Under the pieces are notes generated by a model. The model had not been told where the DNA came from. It saw nothing but the letters and a program-made list of their open reading frames with translations, and made no database searches. A stretch of DNA of 64,000 nt from Leuconostoc palmae (lineage in GTDB: Bacteria; Bacillota; Bacilli; Lactobacillales; Lactobacillaceae): assembly GCF_019656075.1 (NCBI RefSeq), contig NZ_BPKZ01000004.1, positions 1 through 64,000 on the forward strand, written 5' to 3'. The translations under genes were made by a program, and so were the position numbers. Below, one piece after another: positions 24,324 to 33,388 of this stretch. How positions within the stretch are numbered: position 1 is the stretch's first letter; every line of letters starts with the position of its first letter.

Positions 24324-25283
24324 ATGGAAAAAATAATTAATCAAGCAATTGCTCTTTTTGTGAATGATGTATATGTTATTCCCAAAAATACAGATACATA
24401 CAATATCAAATATCATTTAGATGGGCAAACAAAAGTTTTTACAGAGCTATCAAGTGATGAAGCTCAGATTTTAATATCAAAAATAAAATACCGTGCAAAA
24501 ATGAACATTTCGGAACGTCGAAGGCCACAGATTGGCCGTTTTGATTATCAAAATATATGGATAAGAGTCTCAACTGTTAGTAACTTTTTAAATCAAGAAA
24601 CACTAGTTTTACGAATTATTTATTCGAATCAATGCCAGCAAAATTGGATAATGCCTAAACAAATACAGATAATTCAAGAAAGTTTGCCTAGTTCAGGTTT
24701 AGTGGTTATTGCTGGGCCAACTGGTTCTGGCAAAACAACGACACTCTATCATATGCTTCAAAAACTTTCTGATAGCAAACTCATATTGACCATTGAAGAT
24801 CCTGTTGAGATACAAGAACCAAATTTTGTACAATTACAGGTTAATGAAGAAGCACAAATGACCTATGACGATTTAATTAAGGTGGCATTACGACATAGAC
24901 CAGAAGTATTACTTATAGGAGAAATCAGGGATAAGAAAACAGCTCAGGCAGCAATTAGGGCTGCTTTAAGTGGTCATCTAGTGCTGTCAACGATACATGC
25001 AATGTCAGCCAGAGATGTTGTTATGCGATTATTAGATTTGGGTGTTGATAAAAGCCAATTGCTTTTATCTTTAAATGGCACAGTGTATCAAAGATTGCTA
25101 CCAACAAAAAAGAATCAACAAGGTGCTCTAATAGATTATTTATCTAAAGAGCAAGTGAATACAATTTTTTCAGAGAGAAATATGTCAAAGTTTTCGGATT
25201 TTTGGCATAATGGGCTAAATTATGGTATTGAACATGAAATTATTTCAAACAAAACATTTGAAAAATTCAAAAATCTTGAATAA
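24324..25283 (+). CDS. comGA: Competence pseudopilus ATPase ComGA
   Basis: A cytoplasmic traffic ATPase of 319 residues of the GspE/PilB family that powers assembly of the competence pseudopilus. Walker A is VIAGPTGSGKTTTLYHML, the Asp box ILTIEDPVEI, Walker B VLLIGEIRDKKTAQAA, and the His box HLVLSTIHAMSA. Of two adjacent ATGs (24321, 24324) the second has better spacing from ggag. It lacks the N1 domain of full GspE, as is normal for ComGA. It is the first of seven overlapping comG genes. Confidence 0.95.
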   Translation: MEKIINQAIALFVNDVYVIPKNTDTYNIKYHLDGQTKVFTELSSDEAQILISKIKYRAKMNISERRRPQIGRFDYQNIWIRVSTVSNFLNQETLVLRIIYSNQCQQNWIMPKQIQIIQESLPSSGLVVIAGPTGSGKTTTLYHMLQKLSDSKLILTIEDPVEIQEPNFVQLQVNEEAQMTYDDLIKVALRHRPEVLLIGEIRDKKTAQAAIRAALSGHLVLSTIHAMSARDVVMRLLDLGVDKSQLLLSLNGTVYQRLLPTKKNQQGALIDYLSKEQVNTIFSERNMSKFSDFWHNGLNYGIEHEIISNKTFEKFKNLE

Positions 25284-26271
25284 AAAGCAACAGGTCATTT
25301 TTTTTCAAGAAATGGGAGAGTTACTGCAATCAGGATATAGTTTATCCGAAAGTATAGAAGTTCTCACTTACGCACATCGTGACTGGTCTGATACTTTACA
25401 AGAAATTGATGAGAAATTATGTTCTGGCTATTTATTTTATCGTTGTCTTGCTAATTTTGTTGCACCAGATATTCTACTACAACTCAAATTGTCCCAAAAT
25501 CACGGTAATTTGCCCGAAACTTTAATACAAATTGGAAGGTCATTAGGTGAGATTCAAAGACATCAAAATAAAATTAAACAAATTATGAAATATCCATTAC
25601 TATTGTTTGTTATTTTATCTGGTATGTTATTAGGGATTAAGTTTTTTTTATATCCGATATTAGAGCAATGGCATACAGGAGTTAGTCATGACTTTTTGAG
25701 TATTTCTTATAGTTTCAAAATAGTCATAATTTTACTGGGATTTTTATTAATCACTTGTATTTTTTTATGGCAACATTTGAATACAAGACAACAACTATTC
25801 TTAATGATCAAAATACCAGTAGTTGGTAAAATTATTCAAACGATGATTACATATCATATTTCACAACAGTTGTCGTCGTTATTATCTAGCGGATTACAGC
25901 TATCAGAAGTATTAGATGAATTGGTGGAGGACACTAAACATAGTCATTTACCCAAAATTCCTGTTGCAATAATTTGGCATGCGCAATCGTATTTGAAGAA
26001 AGGGTATCCAGTGGAAAAATACATTTTAGAACAACCTTATATTAATAAATCACTTGCAGGCTATTTTAGTAGAGGGCATAGTTCTAGATTAGTTGCGAAA
26101 CATCTATCTTATTTTAGTAAAACACAATTTAACTTATTAATTCAAAAAATTGATACATTAATTAACATTATACAACCAGTCTGTTTTGGCGTGATTGGAT
26201 TATCCATTATAGGTGTATATCTATCAATGTTATTACCGATGTACCAGAGTATAGGAGGATTATATCAATGA
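25234..26271 (+). CDS. comGB: Competence pseudopilus membrane platform ComGB
   Basis: An inner-membrane platform protein of 345 residues of the GspF/PilC family. Two GspF-like halves can be traced: FFQEMGELLQSGYSLSESI with LKLSQNHGNLPETL, and SQQLSSLLSSGLQLSEVLDE with FSRGHSSRL. Three membrane helices follow the usual order (after KYPLLLFVILSG, after FKIVIILLGFLL, and at the C-terminus). ATG 25222 is an alternative start four codons earlier. It overlaps comGA by about 50 bases. Confidence 0.92.
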   Translation: MKLFQTKHLKNSKILNKKQQVIFFQEMGELLQSGYSLSESIEVLTYAHRDWSDTLQEIDEKLCSGYLFYRCLANFVAPDILLQLKLSQNHGNLPETLIQIGRSLGEIQRHQNKIKQIMKYPLLLFVILSGMLLGIKFFLYPILEQWHTGVSHDFLSISYSFKIVIILLGFLLITCIFLWQHLNTRQQLFLMIKIPVVGKIIQTMITYHISQQLSSLLSSGLQLSEVLDELVEDTKHSHLPKIPVAIIWHAQSYLKKGYPVEKYILEQPYINKSLAGYFSRGHSSRLVAKHLSYFSKTQFNLLIQKIDTLINIIQPVCFGVIGLSIIGVYLSMLLPMYQSIGGLYQ

Positions 26272-26588
26272 CAAAAAAGTTGTTCAACCGATCAAAACTT
26301 AAGGCATTCACACTGATAGAAGCAGCGATAGTGCTGTTTATCATTAGTTTACTGATGTTACTTGTTCTGCCGAACTTGAATGTTCAAAGAAAAAAGGCGA
26401 TGGAAACACATAAAACGGCAATGATAGCTACTGTTCAAAGTCAAGTTGATATGTATGTTAATATGTTTCCTGAAAAAAAGAATGTTACAGTAGACGATCT
26501 TCATAGTAGCGGCTATTTGACAGAAAGACAAGTTGAAAAAATTAAAGAACTTAATATTTCAGTGACAAACAATGAAGCGCACCAGTAA
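26268..26588 (+). CDS. comGC: Major competence pseudopilin ComGC
   Basis: A pseudopilin of 106 residues. The prepilin peptidase site lies in KLKAFTLIEAAIVLFIISLL (cleavage before Phe, with Glu at +5), followed by the hydrophobic stalk and a short globular domain. It forms the fibre that brings DNA through the wall. It overlaps comGB by four bases (ATGA) and comGD by 17. Confidence 0.93.
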   Translation: MTKKLFNRSKLKAFTLIEAAIVLFIISLLMLLVLPNLNVQRKKAMETHKTAMIATVQSQVDMYVNMFPEKKNVTVDDLHSSGYLTERQVEKIKELNISVTNNEAHQ

Positions 26589-26967
26589 AGGCTATACATT
26601 AATGGAATCAATAATTGTTTTAAGTATAATTAGCTCAATTTTATTATTTAGCTTTGGTAATTATGCGAAGAGATCTAATGAAATTAAAGTATGGGAAAAT
26701 GTTTTTAAATCACATTGGCAAAATGTAAGGTTATCCACTCAACAAAGTCAACAACGTACAAGAATTCATTTTAAGAAACAGTATATAGAAACACCTAATA
26801 AAAAAATTCCTTATCCAAAAGGATATTATGCAAGTAAAGATCAAAGCATTGATATATTAACAACAGGGTATGTTGCGCCGACAACTATTAAGCTGACAAA
26901 TGGTAAAAAAATCCTTAAAATAATTTTCAGTTTTGGTGGTGGAGAATATCGGATTGAAAACTCGTAA
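26572..26967 (+). CDS. comGD: Minor pseudopilin ComGD
   Basis: A protein of 131 residues with a class 3 signal peptide: MKRTSKGYTLMESIIVLSII, cleavage after Gly and Glu at +5. The body is Lys/Gln rich. The order within the comG operon supports the name more than its sequence, which is poorly conserved between species. It is needed with ComGC, GE, GF and GG for the competence pseudopilus. Confidence 0.87.
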   Translation: MKRTSKGYTLMESIIVLSIISSILLFSFGNYAKRSNEIKVWENVFKSHWQNVRLSTQQSQQRTRIHFKKQYIETPNKKIPYPKGYYASKDQSIDILTTGYVAPTTIKLTNGKKILKIIFSFGGGEYRIENS

Positions 26968-27154
26968 GCAAGCCTTTATCTTAATTGAGGCAATATTATC
27001 TCTTATGATGATCACAACTGTAATTATTTTTGAACATGAGCAATTGGTTATGTTCAAAAAGCAAGAAAAAATTTTGAAGTCACAATATAATAAAGCAATT
27101 ATAGAAAGAGAAAAAGCAATGGCGTTATGGCAAGACTATGTTTACGAAAAATAG
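26954..27154 (+). CDS. comGE: Minor pseudopilin ComGE
   Basis: A very small pseudopilin of about 66 residues: LKTRKQAFILIEAILSLMMI with the processing site before Phe and Glu at +5. TTG 26954 was chosen because ggag (26941-26944) lies nine bases upstream; TTG 26933 is possible. It overlaps both neighbours. It has almost no globular part, so it may be an assembly initiator. The name rests on position and the pilin motif. Confidence 0.8.
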   Translation: MKTRKQAFILIEAILSLMMITTVIIFEHEQLVMFKKQEKILKSQYNKAIIEREKAMALWQDYVYEK

Positions 27155-27560
27155 ATTAGGCTTTACGCTTTTAGAATCGGTTATCACATTATTTGTTATA
27201 TCACTAATAATTGTTGCTTTACAAACTTGCATGCCAATGTTTAGTAACTATGTTAAAGTGTCTAACGATATCACGTTTCATACCATATTGCACCAAATTG
27301 AATCACAAAATTATAAGTTACTAAATACTAGTCAAAATAATTTGAGTTTGGAAAGTAAGGATGGCAAAATAATGACTTTACTTGTAGAGAAGGAAAAATT
27401 GAAGATAAAATCAGAACAAACAGGTCAAATTATTTTAATGGAGCATGTTCGTCATTTAAACATTGAAGATAAAAAGTATTGTCTGCGTTTGGTATTACAG
27501 GATAGCGGAGGAGAAACATTAGAAGGTCTTTTATTTTTAAAACAGAAAGTATCAAAATGA
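27138..27560 (+). CDS. comGF: Minor pseudopilin ComGF
   Basis: A protein of 140 residues with the processing site KNRLGFTLLESVITLFVISL. The C-terminal part (HVRHLNIEDKKYCLRLVLQD and GETLEGLLFLK) resembles the ComGF domain. It overlaps comGE by 17 bases and comGG by four. Confidence 0.88.
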   Translation: MFTKNRLGFTLLESVITLFVISLIIVALQTCMPMFSNYVKVSNDITFHTILHQIESQNYKLLNTSQNNLSLESKDGKIMTLLVEKEKLKIKSEQTGQIILMEHVRHLNIEDKKYCLRLVLQDSGGETLEGLLFLKQKVSK

Positions 27561-27850
27561 AAAGATTTAAAGCATCTATCTTTGTTTCAACAGTTCTTTT
27601 TCTAAGTATGTTAGGAGTTGGTGTAGTAGCACAAAGCTATGTATTATATACTCAATTGTCTTCGAGGGAAAAAATGATAGTTGCAATGCAATTAGATAGG
27701 ATTCAAATCGAAGCGAGTTTGTATTATCATAAACACAAAAAGTTGGAACAACAAGTTAATGGAAATCATGTTGAAATTGCGAACAATAATATGACAATTC
27801 ATTTAAAGTCTAAAAGTTACAGACGAAGTGTATTAGTATACGATCCTTGA
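27557..27850 (+). CDS. comGG: ComGG-like competence protein
   Basis: A protein of 97 residues with one N-terminal membrane segment (KASIFVSTVLFLSMLGVGVV), without a clear prepilin cleavage site, as is common for ComGG. It is the last comG gene. Identification is by position, size and topology rather than by a clear motif. Confidence 0.72.
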   Translation: MKRFKASIFVSTVLFLSMLGVGVVAQSYVLYTQLSSREKMIVAMQLDRIQIEASLYYHKHKKLEQQVNGNHVEIANNNMTIHLKSKSYRRSVLVYDP

Positions 27851-27881
27851 TATTGTATCTTAGAAAAGCTAAAATTATCAT

Positions 27882-28892
27882 ATGACACAAGAAAAAATAG
27901 CATACTATTTCGACCAAATAACAACTTTAAATAAAAAGTTATCAGAAACACTGAAAATTAGTGAGACAGAGGCTTTAATTGAATCAATTGATATATTAAA
28001 TGGTTTAGAACCTGACAATATGTTTGATGAGCAATCAAAATTAATCGCTAACAACTTGCAAAGCTTATCACATCGGCTTAATGCTGACATAATATCAACG
28101 TCAGAATTAAGAAAATTAATGCAGTTAGTCATATTACAGGTGAATAAGAACGATAACGTAGAAGCCAACAAGCAGATAACCCCTGATGGTATTGGCTATT
28201 TGTTGGCCGATTTTTTAGTACAAACGGCTGATTTGCAAGATAATGATACGTTACTCGATTTAACAGTAGGAACGGGTAATTTACTCAATACAGTTAATGA
28301 TGTTTTAGAGATGAATAAAATTCATGTTAAACGTGTAGGAGTTGACAGTGATGAGTCTCAGATAGCGACAGCTGTAGGCGTGGATGCCATGATAAATAAA
28401 AAACCAGCAGTATTCTATCATGATGATGTGATTCATTTTGACGAACAAATACAAGCAAAAGCAATTATTGCTGATTTACCAGTAGGGTATTACCCATTAG
28501 AAATAAATGATGATTATCAAACTAAGGTGGAAGATGGCTTGTCTTATAGCCATTATTTGATGATAGAACGAAGTCTGAACTTTCTGGATGATAATGGGTG
28601 GGCTTATTTTATTGTACCAGCTTCAATGTTGACGGGCGAAAACGCTACTAACATATTAAAATTTATTGCAACACAAACTAGAATGAGAGCATTTTTGAGA
28701 TTACCAAGTAGTTTTTTTAAAGACCCACGAGCCGCTAAAGCCATTCTAGTAATACAGAAAAAAGATGCCAAACCAACTAGCGAAGTACTAATGGGAGAAT
28801 ATCCAAACTTGAAAGACATTGCAACATTGAAAAAATTTTTGCAAGATATTAAAGCTTGGGTTACACTAATTAAAGAAAATGGTAAAGCATAA
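27882..28892 (+). CDS. YtxK-like class I SAM-dependent methyltransferase
   Basis: A protein of 336 residues of the N6-adenine methylase-like family that regularly lies between comG and ackA. Seen: the SAM motif LLDLTVGTGNLLNTV, GVDSDESQIATAVGVDAMI, and DLPVGYYP in place of the catalytic NPPY motif of DNA methylases. Because Asn-Pro-Pro-Tyr is replaced by Asp-Leu-Pro-Val, DNA methylation is doubtful. The target is unknown. No good SD precedes ATG 27882. Confidence 0.83.
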   Translation: MTQEKIAYYFDQITTLNKKLSETLKISETEALIESIDILNGLEPDNMFDEQSKLIANNLQSLSHRLNADIISTSELRKLMQLVILQVNKNDNVEANKQITPDGIGYLLADFLVQTADLQDNDTLLDLTVGTGNLLNTVNDVLEMNKIHVKRVGVDSDESQIATAVGVDAMINKKPAVFYHDDVIHFDEQIQAKAIIADLPVGYYPLEINDDYQTKVEDGLSYSHYLMIERSLNFLDDNGWAYFIVPASMLTGENATNILKFIATQTRMRAFLRLPSSFFKDPRAAKAILVIQKKDAKPTSEVLMGEYPNLKDIATLKKFLQDIKAWVTLIKENGKA

Positions 28893-28995
28893 ATTATAAT
28901 AATGCCTGAAAATATTAGGGCAATAGTGAGATATTTTCCTAAATTTTTAAGCATTAATATGATGTGGTTTAAGAAAGATAGGTAAAAATCAAATC

Positions 28996-30252
28996 ATGGC
29001 TAAAACAATGGCTGTTAACGCTGGAAGTTCATCTCTGAAGTTTCAACTATTAGAGATGCCTCAAGAGCAAGTAATTGCCCAAGGAGTTATTGAAAGAATC
29101 GGAATGAATGATGCGATTGTCACAATCAAGTACAATGCTAAATCTGGTATTGTAAGTGAATTGGAACAAGGTGATGATAAGGAGCATACTTCACTCTCTA
29201 AAAACGGTTCAGAACTAAAATATGAAAATGTTCTTCCTATAGGTGATCACGAACAAGCTATTAATTATATGCTTCAGAAACTAACTGACTTGAATATCAT
29301 TAGTGAATTTAAAGAAATTACTGGTGTTGGACATAGAGTAGTAGCTGGTGGTGAATGGTTTAATCATTCCGTTGTTGTTACAGACTCTGTTTTAGAAAAA
29401 ATTGATAGATTAGCAGATTATGCACCACTGCATAATCCTGCCAATGCTATGGGTATTAGAGCATTTCAACGCTTATTGCCTAATGCTTTATCTGTTGCAG
29501 TATTTGATACATCATTTCATCAAACAATGCCAAAATCAAATTATTTATATCCTTTACCTTATCAATATTACACGAGATATGGTGCTAGAAAATATGGCGC
29601 TCATGGTACATCACATAGATATGTATCATTACGAGCATCTGAATTACTGGGAAAGCCATTAGCTTCACTGAAACTGATTACACTACATTTAGGTGCTGGA
29701 GCATCTATTACGGCTGTCCAAAATGGAAAGTCATTAGATACCTCAATGGGATTTTCTCCACTTGCTGGTGTTGCAATGGCAACCAGAACGGGGGATGTAG
29801 ATCCTTCCCTAGTTTATTATATCCAAGAACGTGAAAATCTTTCTAATGAAGAAATGTTAAATATTTTAAATAAAAAATCAGGATTACTAGGTGTTTCAAC
29901 AATTTCTTCTGATATGCGTGATTTACTCGAAGTAGAGGAAACAAATGATCATGCAAAATTAGCAATTGATATTTTTATTAACCGTATCGTTAAGTATGTT
30001 GGTCAGTATGTAGCTGAAATGAACGGTGTCGATGCACTCGTCTTTACAGCAGGAATCGGTGAAAACTCAGCACCTATTAGGCAAAGAATAATAGACAAAT
30101 TGAGTTATTTTGGTGTTAAACTAGATCCTGTCGCTAATAATAAGCGTGGGGACGAAATAGAAATATCAACTAAGGATTCCAATGTTAAGGCATTGTTAAT
30201 ACCTACAAACGAGGAATTGATGATTGCTCGTGATGTTGAAGAACTTAAGTAA
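28996..30252 (+). CDS. ackA: Acetate kinase
   Basis: A protein of 418 residues (ASKHA fold) that converts acetyl phosphate and ADP to acetate and ATP, an ATP-yielding branch of the heterolactic pathway. Seen: TMAVNAGSSSLKFQLLEM, GVGHRVVAGGEWF, VAVFDTSFHQTMP, KYGAHGTSHRYVS, LITLHLGAGASITAV, GDVDPSLVYY and VFTAGIGENS. An insertion of about 20 residues around position 50-75 makes it longer than the usual 400. SD is weak (agg, 14 bases upstream). Confidence 0.95.
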   Translation: MAKTMAVNAGSSSLKFQLLEMPQEQVIAQGVIERIGMNDAIVTIKYNAKSGIVSELEQGDDKEHTSLSKNGSELKYENVLPIGDHEQAINYMLQKLTDLNIISEFKEITGVGHRVVAGGEWFNHSVVVTDSVLEKIDRLADYAPLHNPANAMGIRAFQRLLPNALSVAVFDTSFHQTMPKSNYLYPLPYQYYTRYGARKYGAHGTSHRYVSLRASELLGKPLASLKLITLHLGAGASITAVQNGKSLDTSMGFSPLAGVAMATRTGDVDPSLVYYIQERENLSNEEMLNILNKKSGLLGVSTISSDMRDLLEVEETNDHAKLAIDIFINRIVKYVGQYVAEMNGVDALVFTAGIGENSAPIRQRIIDKLSYFGVKLDPVANNKRGDEIEISTKDSNVKALLIPTNEELMIARDVEELK

Positions 30253-30282
30253 TCTCTTCTTAATCTATCTTATAAATAAATA

Positions 30283-30330
30283 TGATAAAATATTACAGGT
30301 CGACTCATATGTTTTTGTGAGTCGGCCTGT
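30283..30330 (+). promoter_or_regulatory. Promoter and 5'-terminal mRNA hairpin of the GH73 gene
   Basis: TGATAAAAT (30283-30291) is an extended -10. The predicted start coincides with a 13-bp stem (30295-30307 with 30318-30330, one G-T pair), which has no T run behind it. It would sit at the very 5' end of the mRNA and could protect it from decay, or be an operator. Confidence 0.45.
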
Positions 30331-30360
30331 AATTATAACGTTATATTTAGAGGATGAACT

Positions 30361-31695
30361 ATGGAATCTCGAAAAGAAAAACATCAGCATGAAATTTTAG
30401 CTGCAGAAGCTTTAGATGCTAATAAAAATAAGAATAATGAGCGGATAGACGATCCATTTATGCAACCTATTGGAAGAGGCAACGATCCTCAAAAATATCA
30501 TAAGGGTCTGAAACGAAAAATTATGCTATCTATACTAGCTGTCATAACAGTAATTGGCTTGGTTATTGTGATGAAGCTTATTTTTGGAGATGATAAGGCT
30601 GCTTTAGATCCTAAGGACACAACTTTTAAAACAGTTAAAATTGCCGATGGTTCAACGGCACAACAAATGGGGAAAACTCTAGAAGATAAGAAAATAATTA
30701 AGAGCTCGAAAGCATTTTATAAATATGCAGTTTCTCAAGGAGCGGAGAAATTACAAGCTGGTAGCTACCAATTATCACCTTCACAAACAGTACAACTAAT
30801 ATATAGTCAGATGACTAGTGGGCCGTCAGCAGCGCCAAAATTACCTAAAGGTTATGTACTTGTCAGTATAGGACAAACTCCTAGCCAAGTAGCTAAAAAT
30901 ATTTCTGATGAAGTCAAAGGCGTATCTGAGCAATCTGTAGTGAATGCTTTAAATGATAAAGACTTAACTAATAAAATGTATAAAAAATATCCGGATTTAC
31001 TGAGAGGAATTAATAGCTCAAGTACAAAAAGTGCTAAACTATTAGACTATGTTTATCCACAAGCATTTGATTTAACGTCTGCAAAAAATGCAAATGATGT
31101 TGTAGAAACTTTGTTAGCAACATCGAATAAAACAATGGCACCATATTATTCAACTTTAAAAGAAAATGGCATGGCCACACCCAATGTTATGGCTTTAATC
31201 GCAACATCAGGAAAAGAAGAATTTGAACGGCGTTTGGCATTTGTGAAAAAAATTGCACCATATGCTCAAACTTTGTCCAAAAAATATGGCATTCTGGCTT
31301 CAGTTTCTATTGCACAAGCTGCGCATGAATCTAATTGGGATAATTCAAAGCTTTCATCAAAGTATAATAACTTTTATGGAGTTAAAACTCAAGATGAAAC
31401 ACCTGGTAAATCAGTTGTATTAGATACAACTGAATATGTTGATGGGAAACCAGAAACCCAGCAGGCACGATTTGCTGTTTATGATAGTTGGAAAGATAGC
31501 ATGAAAGAACATGCTGAAACAATTGTTAATGGTAACTCATGGAATCCAGACCAATTTAAAGACGTTTTAGCTGCCAAAAATTATAAGCAGGCTGCAAAAG
31601 CGCTTTATGATGACCATTACGCAACTGATGTCAATTATACAAAGTTATTGATTAATGTTATAGAGACTTGGAATATGCAACGTTATGACAAGTAA
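30361..31695 (+). CDS. MltG-like domain fused to GH73 glucosaminidase, membrane anchored
   Basis: A protein of 444 residues: cytoplasmic tail (1-53), one membrane helix (about 54-75), an MltG/YceG-like LysM module (FKTVKIADGSTAQQMGKTL, KAFYKYAVSQGAEKLQAGSY) and a degenerate MltG core (LLDYVYPQAFDLTSA where MltG has an EGYLFPDTY-like motif). The site of the catalytic Glu (IxEKE in MltG) reads LIATSGKEEF, so that Glu appears lost. The last 150 residues are a GH73 endo-beta-N-acetylglucosaminidase: ASVSIAQAAHESNWDNSKL with the catalytic Glu, YNNFYGVKT, and FAVYDSWKDSMKEHAE. It probably cuts peptidoglycan outside the membrane. Its place near greA is the usual mltG neighbourhood. Confidence 0.8.
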   Translation: MESRKEKHQHEILAAEALDANKNKNNERIDDPFMQPIGRGNDPQKYHKGLKRKIMLSILAVITVIGLVIVMKLIFGDDKAALDPKDTTFKTVKIADGSTAQQMGKTLEDKKIIKSSKAFYKYAVSQGAEKLQAGSYQLSPSQTVQLIYSQMTSGPSAAPKLPKGYVLVSIGQTPSQVAKNISDEVKGVSEQSVVNALNDKDLTNKMYKKYPDLLRGINSSSTKSAKLLDYVYPQAFDLTSAKNANDVVETLLATSNKTMAPYYSTLKENGMATPNVMALIATSGKEEFERRLAFVKKIAPYAQTLSKKYGILASVSIAQAAHESNWDNSKLSSKYNNFYGVKTQDETPGKSVVLDTTEYVDGKPETQQARFAVYDSWKDSMKEHAETIVNGNSWNPDQFKDVLAAKNYKQAAKALYDDHYATDVNYTKLLINVIETWNMQRYDK

Positions 31696-31718
31696 AACTA
31701 CAAACTATTTTGTAGTTT
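31695..31718 (+). terminator. Terminator after GH73 gene
   Basis: aaactacaaa pairs perfectly with tttgtagttt around ctat and runs into T. Confidence 0.85.
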
Positions 31719-31733
31719 TTTTGTTTGTTATAT

Positions 31734-31780
31734 TGTAATCGTTTACAGAATTACCGAAAACGCTTGTGTAACCGTTTACA
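31734..31780 (+). promoter_or_regulatory. Two perfect cre/LacI-type operators
   Basis: TGTAATCGTTTACA (31734-31747) and TGTAACCGTTTACA (31767-31780) both fit the CcpA cre consensus and are 33 bases apart, about three helical turns. A partial third copy (CGAAAACGCTTGTG) lies between them. CcpA or a RbsR-type LacI repressor could bind; sequence alone does not decide. Confidence 0.82.
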
Positions 31781-31851
31781 TTGATGTAGAATGATAATTG
31801 TGATTTGCATCAGTTAAAAGATGATTAATAGCAAAAGGAGTATGTTTTGAA

Positions 31852-32808
31852 ATGAATGCAACAATATTGCTGGCATTAATTCCAGCATTGGCATGGGGAT
31901 CAGTTGGTCTTGTAAACACCAAGATGGGTGGGTCAGCTGGGCAACAGACTTTAGGAATGACATTTGGCGCACTAATATTTGGATTAGCAACGATGTTTTT
32001 TTATGTGATACCTCACCATGCGTATTTAGGGAAAGAGATATGGACTGTTGGTATAGTATCTGGTTTAGTATGGGCTATTGGAACAGCAGGTCAATTTCTT
32101 GCAATCAAAGATTTAGGAGTATCTCTGGCAATTCCGCTTTCCACAGCAGGGCAAATTGTTGCTAATGCTTTAATGGCAGCAGCCGTTTTAGGTGATTGGA
32201 AAACAGGTAAGATGTGGGCTGTAGGTGTTGTCTCTATCGTTATTGTGGTTATTGGCGCAACATTAATCTCAGCACGCGATAAAGCCACTAAATCTGGTGC
32301 TAGTGAACAAGCAAATAATATGACGAAAGGTTTGGTATATCTAACTGTTTCTACAGTTGGATTTATGATTTATTTTGTATTACCTAACTTTTTAAATAAA
32401 ATAAATTATATTTCAGATGAAATCAAAAATCAGCATAATGGTATTGACTATATGACTGCTATTGTTGGACCACAAGCAATTGGTCAAGTTATTGGCGCCT
32501 TCATTATTGTTATTTTTGTTCTAAGAGAAGCTAACAAAATGTTTGAGAGAGCAACCTGGCGGAATATATTAACAGGATTAGTGTGGGCTGTTGGAAACAT
32601 TTTTATGTTTATTGCTGCTGCCAATCCTGCTATTGGACAAACAATTGCCACAACTTTTTCACAATTAGGTATAATCGTGGCAACGTTTGGAGGAATATAT
32701 TTATTGGGTGAAAAGAAGACTCATTACCAAATGAAATTAATCATTTTAGGGACTGTGTTGGTTGTTATTGGGGCAATAATAATTGGAAATATTAATCAAT
32801 TTGCTTAA
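31852..32808 (+). CDS. GRP-family sugar transporter (GlcU/RbsU type)
   Basis: A permease of 318 residues with ten hydrophobic helices in two repeats (ILLALIPALAWGSVGLVNTK opens the first; ILTGLVWAVGNIFMFIAA belongs to the second). This is the glucose/ribose porter family of the drug/metabolite superfamily, driven by proton symport. The two cre-type operators upstream predict control by sugar status. SD aaaggag lies 12 bases before ATG. Glucose versus ribose cannot be told. Confidence 0.87.
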   Translation: MNATILLALIPALAWGSVGLVNTKMGGSAGQQTLGMTFGALIFGLATMFFYVIPHHAYLGKEIWTVGIVSGLVWAIGTAGQFLAIKDLGVSLAIPLSTAGQIVANALMAAAVLGDWKTGKMWAVGVVSIVIVVIGATLISARDKATKSGASEQANNMTKGLVYLTVSTVGFMIYFVLPNFLNKINYISDEIKNQHNGIDYMTAIVGPQAIGQVIGAFIIVIFVLREANKMFERATWRNILTGLVWAVGNIFMFIAAANPAIGQTIATTFSQLGIIVATFGGIYLLGEKKTHYQMKLIILGTVLVVIGAIIIGNINQFA

Positions 32809-32819
32809 TTGATTATAAT

Positions 32820-32847
32820 AAAAAAGCTCACATTAGTGAGCTTTTTT
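32820..32847. terminator. Bidirectional terminator between sugar transporter and greA
   Basis: aaaaaagctcac pairs perfectly with gtgagctttttt around atta. Confidence 0.9.
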
Positions 32848-32848
32848 A

Positions 32849-33331
32849 TTACTTTTCAACTTTTAAAATTTCAACTTCAATATTAACACCGCTAGGTAAT
32901 GGAACAGATACTTTGTCACCTACTTTTTTACTGAGTAAAGCAACAGCCATAGCTGATTCGTTAGAAATTTTACCTGATAGTGGGTCAGATTCAGTAGAAC
33001 CAACAATAGCGTATGTTTCAGGTTCTTCATCAGGTAACTCTCTAAAGGTTACTGTTTTTCCTAGTGAAACTTCGTCAGCAGCCGTGGCATTGGGATCGAT
33101 GATTTCTGCATTTTCAATCATTTTTCTTAAAGTTAAAATTCTGCCTTCAACGAATGCCTGTTCATCTTTGGCTGATTGATATTCAGAATTTTCTGAGAGA
33201 TCACCATATGAACGAGCAATTTGAATACGAGATGTAATTTCAGGACGTTGATTTTTAATAAGGTCTTCCAATTCAGCTTGAAGCTTTTCACGACCTTCAG
33301 CAGTCATTGGAAATACTTTTTCTTCTGACAT
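32849..33331 (-). CDS. greA: Transcription elongation factor GreA
   Basis: A protein of 160 residues that rescues backtracked RNA polymerase by stimulating transcript cleavage. The N-terminal coiled coil holds [34 protein letters not shown] (acidic tip Asp/Glu) and [12 protein letters not shown]; the C-terminal FKBP-like domain ends [13 protein letters not shown]. The start MSEEKVF was chosen because aaagga lies nine bases upstream; an extra six codons are open before it. Confidence 0.95.
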   Translation of the reverse strand: MSEEKVFPMTAEGREKLQAELEDLIKNQRPEITSRIQIARSYGDLSENSEYQSAKDEQAFVEGRILTLRKMIENAEIIDPNATAADEVSLGKTVTFRELPDEEPETYAIVGSTESDPLSGKISNESAMAVALLSKKVGDKVSVPLPSGVNIEVEILKVEK

Positions 33332-33388
33332 AGTAGAGATTCCTTTCAATTTTGTGGATTTTCCACAAATAATAGCAAGACGAGCATA

